A stretch of 8,249 bases of DNA from an uncultured Bacteroidota bacterium (GTDB lineage Bacteria > Bacteroidota > Bacteroidia > Chitinophagales > Saprospiraceae): contig CALEYM010000371.1 of assembly GCA_937926185.1 (NCBI GenBank), positions 1 through 8,249 of the forward strand, read 5' to 3'. The notes beneath the pieces were generated by a model. That model was not told where the DNA came from. It ran no database searches and saw only the letters and a program-made list of their open reading frames with translations. This document shows positions 1 to 5,270 of this stretch, piece after piece. The first letter of the stretch is position 1. Every line of letters begins with the position of its first letter. A program made the translations under genes and the position numbers.

Positions 1-26
1 CAGACAGGCATATTTCATGGTTATAC

Positions 27-56
27 TGTTTTGTCCCAAAAAGAACGGACAGAATA
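27..56. other. Hairpin downstream of the T9SS gene, possible weak terminator
   Basis: Bases 27-36 (TGTTTTGTCC) pair with 47-56 (GGACAGAATA) as a 10-bp stem with two G-T wobbles and a 10-base A-rich loop. An outer 6-bp match (CAGGCA at 5-10 with TGCCTG at 67-72) could extend it. It lies about 25 bases past the stop of the minus-strand gene ending at 82. There is no T-run after the stem on the minus strand. On the plus strand TTTTT follows at 60-64 after a short gap, so it could equally end a gene left of the window. The structure is seen; the terminator role is a guess. Confidence 0.3.
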
Positions 57-81
57 ACATTTTTGCTGCCTGCGATTTTTC

Positions 82-3000
82 CTATATTTTTAACAAAACG
101 CCTTGCCATATCGGTATTCCATTTTCATTCAAGCGCACTACATAAGCGCCTGCCGGCAGCGTTGCCGTATTGATGCGGTTAACGCCTGCCACCGGTACCA
201 ATGCCGGTATCATTTCCCTGCCCGTCGGGTCGCATATTTGTATCCGAAGCATACCGCCCGCCGGCAAATCCGGAATACTCAGGTTCAGGTATTCGCCGCA
301 GGGATTGGGAAAAAGCCCGACCTCCAGGTCGCCGGCCGGGGTCGATGTGGCTACCAGCATGGGCACCGTCAGTAAGAATACCAGGGCGCATTGGTAAGCG
401 TCGGTAATTGTCACCGAGTAGTCGCCTGCAACCAGGTTTTCCAGCACAGCCGCGGTATCGCCGGTGTTCCACAGGTAGGTGTATGGCGCTTCTCCGCCGG
501 TAGCGGCAAGACTGATCGAACCGTTGCCGCTGCCGTTATCGCCTTTTATGACGACATCGGAGATAGCGATCGGGCCGGTTAAACTGACCGGCAAATTGTA
601 AAACATCAGCATGCCGATGCCATTGCCATTTTTTACCGGGGCTTCGCTGCCGCCGGGGTGTGCCGTATAACTCAGGCCGGTAAATCCAGGGCCCGTAACC
701 CCCGAGAGCGTTAGTTCCAGCATATTCCCCTTGATCTGGCCACCGGTTACAGTGACACCGGGATCACCTTCCAGCCGGAAATCGTTTTCCCAGCCGGGCG
801 TCCATTGATAAGTATCGCCGGCGTGATGCAGCCGCAGGTAGATTTTGGTCGGATTGCAGTACGGCGACCGGAGCGTTTCGGGCGTGGGCGGATACATGTT
901 CGCCACTTCCGGCGCGCCGTACAGATCATGGGCTACCAGGCGAAAAATATCGTGCCCGGCCCGCTCGTAACCGTTGGAATAGTAATAATGACTGCTATCG
1001 TGGTTCATGCCCGTGGTCGACATGACCTGCCAGCCGGGCAGGTTTTCGGCGATGCGGCGCTGGGCTTCCGCCACCTGCAGGCAGGTGAGCAAAGTGGCGC
1101 CGGCCCAGTACAGGCCGGGGCGTATTTGGAACAAATATCGTTGCTCCGGGGCCGGAAAATCCTGTTTCCAGGCATTATCCAGCGTTTCAAATTTTTGGTA
1201 ATATTTATTGGCCGAATCCCAGAATCCGCCCGCGGCGTTCGATTCGCCCTGGAACATCAGGATGGCCCGCAGGTGGTTGCGCAGGCCGGAAGCCTCCACC
1301 CTGTTCAGAAAGCGGCCGTAACTGGTCTGCGGATTCGTGTGGTCGGCCGGGTCGGGCATCATATCGTCGATAGGGATGCCGCTGATGGCGCCGTTGAAAA
1401 TGGCCACCGGGATGCCGTAATTGTCGGCGATATTTTTGCCGAGGATCAATCCCCATTGACCGCTGATGTTGTCGGCGTAATCGCTGTCGAAACCGGATTC
1501 TTTGCGCCAGGCGTACTGCGTATCGCCGTCGTATTTCAGGCCGAAATTGCGCACGTAGGGCGTCCGGTGATGCCGGTAGGCGTGGTCGATGGTATTGTCC
1601 GGGTCGTAGGGCAAGCCGGCCACAGCGTTCGACTGGCCCTGTATCAGGTAGGCGTCGCCGGCCACCAGATCGCAGGCTTCGGCCTCGGTGTGCAGGATTT
1701 GTCCTTTTACACCGGACAGACGGAACGTGAACTCGGCCAGCTCGGCGGGTATTTCCGGTTTGAACTCGAAAGTTTGCGGGGTATCGTCGTAGAGGATCAG
1801 CCAGGGCGCGCCATTGCGCAGCACGTCCAGTTGCATTTTGTCGTAAATATCCGGGGCCGGCAAAGAACCCTGAAAGGCGATCATTCCTTTGTTCGTAGCC
1901 AGATTACGCGGCGTCAGCTGGTAATGTTGCGGCGCCTGGCTGAACACGGCGCGATCGCCCGGAATCGTCCTTTTAAAAAACTGGACGCGGTGGCTGGAGA
2001 AAAAGATCAGCCGGGAATGGTAGGAAAAAGACCGGCCATCGGACGACAGCGGCACGGCATTGACCAGCAAGTGCGCGAACAAAAAGCCGTCCCGGAAATG
2101 TTCGTCCACGAGATCAAACTGCTCATCGAGCCGGAACACCCAGTTGCGCGCGCTGTTGCCCTGCTGGCTGGGTTCGCCGTAAATGGCGCCGGCCAGGTAG
2201 CCTGTTTCCGTTTTTTCGAGCGATTTGCCGCTGTCGTCGGCGGGGCTGCCGTAGGTTTTTTCTGAAAGCAGGGCGCCGGTATTCAGGTCAAAAACGGCCA
2301 GGTAAACGTCCCGGTTGACCACATCGTCCACCTTGCGGTCGCCGAAGGCCACGATACGTCCGTCGGCGGCTTGCGTCACGTCGCGGAACTCGCTGTCGAG
2401 GTGCGGAGAAGTATATTTCCAAACGATATTGCCGGAAGCATCGGTGCGGAACAATTGTGCCTGCCGGGGGGCAAAAAAGGCCGGCACAGAATAACCCGCC
2501 ACGACGAAGCCGCCGTCGGGGGTTTGCAGCAGCGCGGCACAATCGTCGAGGTAAAAATGATGCAGCGGTTTCCAAAGTTCGGTCTGTAACTGGGTGTTCA
2601 GCACCGCCAGCACGGCATCCGAAGGCGTCAGGAAACCGGCAAAATCGGCGTGTACGCCCACGGCAATTTTTCCGGCAGCCGTGACGACCACGTCGTTGGC
2701 CTGCGCGTTGAAATTAGCATAGCCGAAGGTGGTATCCCGCATTGCCACACCGTTTGCATCGGTGAGGAGGACCAAGGCTTTTTGCGCCGAATCGGCGGGC
2801 GCGCAATCGAGGCAGGCGCCGGCGGCGGCTATTTCGCCGGAGGGCAGTTCTGCTATCGAGTTGAGGTCGGTTTCGTCGCCGAAGCGGTATTTTTTAGTCC
2901 AGAGCAGCTGGCCACAATTGCCGGTTTTTGTGATGTACCCGTCCGGACCATCCGAGCCGGCCTGCAGGAAGCCGCCGTCGCGGGTGGCGATCAGGCGGCG

Positions 3001-3126
3001 CGGCACGAGGCCGCCGTCAGTGGTGTCGTTGGCGTTCACGACGATGTCAGAAGGCGTGTTGATTTGGGCTGCGCAGGAAAGGGTCAGGGACAGAAAAAAG
3101 GAAAGCAGGGTGTTTCTCTTGGTCAT
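82..3126 (-). CDS. Secreted sialate O-acetylesterase-like SGNH hydrolase with propeller-like N-terminus, SprB repeat and T9SS type A sorting domain
   Basis: A 1014-residue exported protein. I chose the start at 3126 because it puts a classical signal peptide first (MTKRNTLLSFFLSLTLSCAA, then Q, giving an A-Q cut); the open frame runs 42 codons further upstream without signal-like character. Residues about 35-345 hold repeated 'DGGF..AG' and 'DG.I.A.G' units spaced like propeller blades. Residues about 485-735 are an SGNH/SASA-type esterase: GQSNA at 497-501 (nucleophile Ser499), a Gly block near 579-583, FQGESNA at 625-631 and a DxxH block with Asp710 and His713, so the catalytic set looks complete. 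Residues about 868-912 resemble a SprB repeat (GG..PYTY.W..G....L..G.Y.V.ITD). The last ~80 residues are a Por secretion C-terminal domain (FPNP at 939-942, final LPAGAYVVRL). The family removes O-acetyl groups from sialic acid or other acetylated glycans; the true substrate is unknown. It probably crosses the outer membrane by T9SS and is released or anchored at the surface. No partner gene is adjacent. Confidence 0.9.
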   Translation of the reverse strand: MTKRNTLLSFFLSLTLSCAAQINTPSDIVVNANDTTDGGLVPRRLIATRDGGFLQAGSDGPDGYITKTGNCGQLLWTKKYRFGDETDLNSIAELPSGEIAAAGACLDCAPADSAQKALVLLTDANGVAMRDTTFGYANFNAQANDVVVTAAGKIAVGVHADFAGFLTPSDAVLAVLNTQLQTELWKPLHHFYLDDCAALLQTPDGGFVVAGYSVPAFFAPRQAQLFRTDASGNIVWKYTSPHLDSEFRDVTQAADGRIVAFGDRKVDDVVNRDVYLAVFDLNTGALLSEKTYGSPADDSGKSLEKTETGYLAGAIYGEPSQQGNSARNWVFRLDEQFDLVDEHFRDGFLFAHLLVNAVPLSSDGRSFSYHSRLIFFSSHRVQFFKRTIPGDRAVFSQAPQHYQLTPRNLATNKGMIAFQGSLPAPDIYDKMQLDVLRNGAPWLILYDDTPQTFEFKPEIPAELAEFTFRLSGVKGQILHTEAEACDLVAGDAYLIQGQSNAVAGLPYDPDNTIDHAYRHHRTPYVRNFGLKYDGDTQYAWRKESGFDSDYADNISGQWGLILGKNIADNYGIPVAIFNGAISGIPIDDMMPDPADHTNPQTSYGRFLNRVEASGLRNHLRAILMFQGESNAAGGFWDSANKYYQKFETLDNAWKQDFPAPEQRYLFQIRPGLYWAGATLLTCLQVAEAQRRIAENLPGWQVMSTTGMNHDSSHYYYSNGYERAGHDIFRLVAHDLYGAPEVANMYPPTPETLRSPYCNPTKIYLRLHHAGDTYQWTPGWENDFRLEGDPGVTVTGGQIKGNMLELTLSGVTGPGFTGLSYTAHPGGSEAPVKNGNGIGMLMFYNLPVSLTGPIAISDVVIKGDNGSGNGSISLAATGGEAPYTYLWNTGDTAAVLENLVAGDYSVTITDAYQCALVFLLTVPMLVATSTPAGDLEVGLFPNPCGEYLNLSIPDLPAGGMLRIQICDPTGREMIPALVPVAGVNRINTATLPAGAYVVRLNENGIPIWQGVLLKI

Positions 3127-3382
3127 GGTAAATGAATTTGATTTGACAGATAAAATTGTTCTGCAAAGGAGAAGGCTACCGTACTGTAAACCTACACCGA
3201 AAACGGGGATTTTTCGCCGGGAAAACGGGTAGCGGAAAATAGGGATGGTCATTAAAATTTTTAGTCCCGGAACTTTTCCAAAGCCGTAATAGTTCTACGG
3301 TCATCTTCAACAACAGATTTCAGATCATGCAATTATACCTGCGAAAGCGCGCCTGAAGATCAGTTTTCCAAACAACTGCTTC
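3127..3382. other. Divergent intergenic region, left part
   Basis: About 256 bases separate the minus-strand esterase start from the first plus-strand tRNA-like unit. No ORF here is convincing. It should hold the promoter for the esterase gene on the minus strand; a partial match to the Bacteroidota -7 box (TAnnTTTG) is TAGGTTTA on the minus strand at 3187-3194, without a clear -33 partner. Bases 3284-3300 form a perfect 5-bp stem with a 7-base loop (CCGTA / TACGG), the size of an anticodon arm. The right end carries the hairpin listed at 3351-3386. Confidence 0.5.
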
Positions 3383-3386
3383 AGGC
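3351..3386 (+). other. Strong hairpin overlapping the 5' end of the first tRNA-like unit
   Basis: GCCTGAAG (3351-3358) is perfectly complementary to CTTCAGGC (3379-3386). Inside it, CAGTT (3361-3365) pairs with AACTG (3374-3378), leaving a 2-base bulge (AT) and an 8-base loop. The 3' arm includes the first four bases (AGGC, 3383-3386) of the acceptor stem of the tRNA-like unit, so the hairpin and that acceptor stem cannot form fully at the same time. The pairing is seen directly. It could be a processing signal, a structural switch, or the stem part of a Y-like RNA; which one is inference. Confidence 0.6.
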
Positions 3387-3456
3387 TCGTAGCTCAATCG
3401 GTGGCAGCACCGGCCTTTTAAGCCGGGGGATGAGGGTTCGAGTCCCTCCGGGCCTA
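3383..3456 (+). tRNA. tRNA-Lys (TTT) or tRNA-Lys-like RNA
   Basis: A 74-base cloverleaf can be folded by eye. The acceptor AGGCTCG (3383-3389) pairs with CGGGCCT (3449-3455) over 7 bp with one G-T. T8 and A9 are present. The D-stem GCTC / CAGC has three pairs and one C-C mismatch. The anticodon stem CCGGC / GCCGG is perfect, with loop CTTTTAA and anticodon TTT at 3417-3419. The variable loop is 5 bases (GGGAT). The T-arm GAGGG / CCCTC has loop TTCGAGT. The discriminator is A3456, as expected for Lys, and CCA is not encoded. The D-stem mismatch, the place in a declining array and the Ro60 neighbour leave open that it is not used in translation. Confidence 0.72.
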
Positions 3457-3463
3457 CAGAAAA

Positions 3464-3534
3464 AGCCCCTAAGCATATCGGCAATGCGCCCGGCTCTGAA
3501 CCGGGAGAGGAGGGTTCAATTCCTTCAGGGGCGT
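3464..3534 (+). tRNA. tRNA-Gln (CTG)-like, unusual
   Basis: The acceptor GCCCCT (3465-3470) pairs with AGGGGC (3527-3532), only 6 bp; the seventh position would be an A-G mismatch (3464 with 3533), or G3533 is the discriminator, as Gln tRNAs prefer. The D-arm is GCAT / ATGC with a GG-containing loop. The anticodon stem CCCGG / CCGGG is perfect, with loop CTCTGAA and anticodon CTG at 3496-3498. The variable loop is 4 bases. The T-stem GAGGG / CCTTC has one G-T, and the loop is TTCAATT. Position 8 is A in place of the nearly universal U. All arms can form, so it is either a divergent functional tRNA or a tRNA mimic. Confidence 0.6.
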
Positions 3535-3544
3535 CCGGAATAAT

Positions 3545-3617
3545 AAAACAGTAGTGAGGATAAGGGTTACTTCGATCGCTAATCGGGAGGTCGCGGGTGC
3601 AAATCCCGCCGGGTCCG
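3545..3617 (+). pseudogene. Degenerate tRNA-like unit with GCT anticodon
   Basis: It keeps a tRNA-sized frame. The T-stem GCGGG / CCCGC (3593-3597, 3605-3609) is perfect, but its loop TGCAAAT has G at position 55. The variable loop is AGGTC. The anticodon stem TTCGA / TCGGG (3571-3575, 3583-3587) contains two G-T pairs, and the loop TCGCTAA carries anticodon GCT with C instead of T at position 33. A weak D-arm GTGA / TTAC has an atypical loop. The acceptor 3' strand CGGGTCC (3610-3616) has no partner at its own 5' end (AAAACAG). A true Ser tRNA would also need a long variable arm, which is absent. It cannot be a normal tRNA; its 3' half instead pairs with the fragment at 3638 (see 3588-3662). 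Confidence 0.5.
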
Positions 3618-3662
3618 CAATATAATAAAATAAATCAGGACCCGTAGTTCAGCAGTCAGAAC
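3588..3662 (+). ncRNA. Candidate permuted tRNA-like module (Y RNA / YrlA-like)
   Basis: Read in order, this stretch holds a variable-loop-like AGGTC, a T-arm (GCGGG / CCCGC), the acceptor 3' strand CGGGTCC (3610-3616), a 21-base AT-rich loop, the perfectly complementary acceptor 5' strand GGACCCG (3638-3644), the TA linker of positions 8-9, and a D-arm GTTC / GAAC (3647-3650, 3659-3662). This is a tRNA top half with its ends open on the anticodon side, a circular permutation of the normal order. A tRNA-like module built into a Y RNA, such as Salmonella YrlA beside its rsr gene, needs such a layout, with the Ro-binding stem replacing the anticodon arm. The flanks can pair only modestly (AGGG 3563-3566 with CCCT 3675-3678; GG 3558-3559 with CC 3680-3681). 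The pairings are seen; an RNA product is inferred. The alternative is two decaying neighbours of common origin. Confidence 0.42.
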
Positions 3663-3665
3663 GCC
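3638..3665 (+). pseudogene. 5' tRNA fragment (acceptor strand and D-arm only)
   Basis: GGACCCG, TA, then the D-arm GTTC - AGCAGTCA - GAAC, G26 and two bases of an anticodon stem match the 5' part of a tRNA. After 3665 the sequence runs into an A-run and no anticodon, variable or T-arm follows. The D-loop lacks the usual GG pair. By itself it is a truncated tRNA gene; its acceptor strand is fully complementary to the one at 3610-3616, so the two fragments together could make one permuted module. Confidence 0.5.
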
Positions 3666-3730
3666 AAAAATGTTCCCTGCCGTTTTTCTCTGTTTTTTTT
3701 ACAAACCCTCAAACCAGAAACCTTCTAACA
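3666..3730 (+). promoter_or_regulatory. Leader of the Ro60-like gene
   Basis: This is 65 bases from the end of the last tRNA-like fragment to the start codon. It has two T-runs (five at 3683-3687, eight at 3693-3700) that could end transcription of the upstream RNAs, though only a short stem (GAAC 3659-3662 with GTTC 3672-3675) lies just before them. The last bases before ATG are A-rich with no Shine-Dalgarno, usual for this phylum. It contains no separate gene. Confidence 0.35.
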
Positions 3731-5212
3731 ATGGCACGCTTCAACCGCAAAACAAAAAACGCACGGCGCACGGTCAACCTGGCAGGTGGGGCGGCTTACA
3801 ACCAAACGCCCGAATTACAGCTGGTGTCGCTCCTGCTGACCTCCTTTGCGCAGGACCAGTTCTACCGCGGCGCCGGCCAGTCCATAAAGGATTTGGCCCG
3901 GCTGGTTGCGGTGACCGATCCGGAATTTGCCGCCAAAGCGGCCCTGTACGCCCGCAACGAATTTGGTATGCGCTCGATCACGCACGTACTGGCGGCTCAG
4001 TTGGCGCGGCGCGCGTCCGGTCAGGCTTGGGCCCGGTATTTCTACGACCGCATCGTGCGCCGGCCCGACGACATGCTCGAAATCGCCGCGACGTTTCGCG
4101 GGTTGGGCGGTAAAAACATGTCCAACGCCATGAAAAAAGGTTTCGCGGTGGCTTTCGCCCGCTTCGACGCGTACCAACTGGCTAAATACCGCGGCGAAGG
4201 TCATGCTTTCAAACTAGTGGACCTGGTGAACCTGGTGCACCCCGCGGCCAACGACCGCAATGCGGAGGCGCTGCGCCTGCTGGTGGCGGGCGAATTGAAA
4301 AATACCGATACCTGGGAAGCCAAACTGACGCAGGCGGGACAAGAGGCCGAAAACGAGGATGAAAAAGCTGGGCTGAAAGCCGAAGCATGGGCAGAATTGC
4401 TGAACAACGGCAAACTGGGGTACCTGGCTTTGCTGCGTAACCTGCGCAACATTGCCGAACAGGCGCCCGATATGACGCCGGCAGCCCTCGCCGCCCTAAC
4501 CAACCGCGCGGCCATCAAAAAATCGCTGGTGATGCCGTTCCAGATACTGGTGGCCATGGATGCCATCGAAGCCTCGAAGGTGTCGGAAAAACGCCGTATC
4601 CTGAATGCGCTGACCGACGCGCTGGAAATATCGCTCGACAACGTGCCGCGTTTCGCGGGCAAAACCCTCGTCGTACTGGACGACTCCGGCTCGATGACCG
4701 CGCCTGCCCGCGGCAATGGTTTCGGCAACCGCTCCTGCATTCAGCTGGGGGCTGTTTTCGCGGCGGCTTTGTTCAAATCGAACGACGCCGACCTGATGCG
4801 TTTTTCCGACGACGCTTCCTACGTGAAGGCCAACAGCCGCGATTCGATGATGAGCATTGCCCGGGCACTGGTGAAAAACGCCCGTTCGGCGGGTACCAAT
4901 TTTCACGCGATCTTCGAAACCGCCGGCAAGGCTTACGACCGGATCATCATCCTGTCGGATATGCAGGGCTGGATGGGCGTGGGCACACCGGGCGGCGTGT
5001 TTGCACAATATAAAAAACGCAACGACGCCAACCCGTTCGTGTACTCGTTCGACCTGGCAGCTTATGGTTCGCTGCAATTGCCGGAGTCTAAAGTTTTCTG
5101 CCTGGCCGGCTTCAGCGACAAGGTGTTCGACATCATGAAACTGCTGGAAAGCGACCGTCAGGCGCTGATGAATACGATCCGCGCGGTGCCGTTGAGGGCG
5201 GATGCGAATTAA
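3731..5212 (+). CDS. rsr: Ro60 orthologue, TROVE plus von Willebrand factor A protein
   Basis: A 493-residue protein with the domain order of Ro60/Rsr. Residues about 15-300 are the TROVE ring of helical repeats, with family-like stretches such as SIKDLARLV (51-59), NEFGMRS (76-82), KLVDLVNLVHP (161-171) and LALLRNLRNI (232-241). Residues about 310-490 are a vWA domain with an intact metal site: DDSGS at 317-321, Thr389 (AGTN) and Asp410 (LSD). Ro proteins form a ring that binds the ends of misfolded small RNAs through the hole and Y RNAs on the outside. Bacterial versions assist rRNA maturation and RNA decay with exonucleases, often under stress. It acts in the cytoplasm. The length is close to other bacterial members. 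The ATG at 3731 starts just before the basic N-terminus (MARFNRKTKNARRT), which could contact RNA. No rtcB or nuclease gene is adjacent; the only neighbours on this strand are the tRNA-like units upstream, which makes them candidate RNA partners. Confidence 0.93.
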   Translation: MARFNRKTKNARRTVNLAGGAAYNQTPELQLVSLLLTSFAQDQFYRGAGQSIKDLARLVAVTDPEFAAKAALYARNEFGMRSITHVLAAQLARRASGQAWARYFYDRIVRRPDDMLEIAATFRGLGGKNMSNAMKKGFAVAFARFDAYQLAKYRGEGHAFKLVDLVNLVHPAANDRNAEALRLLVAGELKNTDTWEAKLTQAGQEAENEDEKAGLKAEAWAELLNNGKLGYLALLRNLRNIAEQAPDMTPAALAALTNRAAIKKSLVMPFQILVAMDAIEASKVSEKRRILNALTDALEISLDNVPRFAGKTLVVLDDSGSMTAPARGNGFGNRSCIQLGAVFAAALFKSNDADLMRFSDDASYVKANSRDSMMSIARALVKNARSAGTNFHAIFETAGKAYDRIIILSDMQGWMGVGTPGGVFAQYKKRNDANPFVYSFDLAAYGSLQLPESKVFCLAGFSDKVFDIMKLLESDRQALMNTIRAVPLRADAN

Positions 5213-5220
5213 TGGAATAC

Positions 5221-5270
5221 GGGAGGAGGTTTTATTGCCCTTTCAACTCCTTGAGGGCGACCCTCCTCCC
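5221..5270. terminator. Inverted repeat between convergent genes, possible two-way terminator
   Basis: GGGAGGAGG (5221-5229) and CCTCCTCCC (5262-5270) are perfect complements, enclosing a second pair GCCCT (5237-5241) / AGGGC (5254-5258). The left arm starts 8 bases after the Ro60 stop. The right arm lies inside the last codons of the oppositely oriented oxidoreductase gene. The loop is long and there is no clean T-run directly after the stem on the plus strand (TTCTTTT follows at 5271-5277), so strength as an intrinsic terminator is uncertain. The repeat itself is clear. Confidence 0.45.

Larger units (their letters stand above)
3383..3665 (+). repeat. Tandem array of tRNA-like units upstream of the Ro60 gene
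   Basis: Three tRNA-sized units begin at 3383, 3464 and 3545, exactly 81 bases apart, and a fourth, 5'-only unit begins at 3638. All point the same way as the Ro60-like gene at 3731. Conservation declines along the array: unit 1 folds well, unit 2 has a 6-bp acceptor and lacks U8, unit 3 has lost its acceptor 5' strand, and unit 4 stops after the D-arm. Anticodons differ (TTT, CTG, GCT), so this is not a simple tandem copy of one gene. None carries an encoded CCA. The array either is a small tRNA cluster decaying from left to right or encodes tRNA-shaped partners of the Ro protein. Confidence 0.65.

Noticed and set aside
805..2265. A long open frame on the plus strand opposite the esterase gene
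   Set aside because: It is antisense to a gene with clear catalytic motifs, has no recognisable domain and reads like the mirror of GC-rich codons.
3127..3252. A 42-codon upstream extension of the esterase gene in frame
   Set aside because: The inner ATG at 3126 starts a proper signal peptide; the extension would bury it and has basic, non-conserved-looking sequence.
3621..3626. TATAAT in the AT-rich loop before 3638, a possible -10 box
   Set aside because: Bacteroidota promoters use TAnnTTTG, no matching upstream element is present, and the AT-rich loop makes such matches likely by chance.
3383..3665. CRISPR array, because of the regular 81-base spacing
   Set aside because: The units do not share a repeat sequence; they share only tRNA secondary structure.
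3670..4113. An open frame starting before the Ro60 gene in another frame
   Set aside because: It overlaps most of the TROVE coding region, has low-complexity Arg/Pro/Gly composition and no family features.
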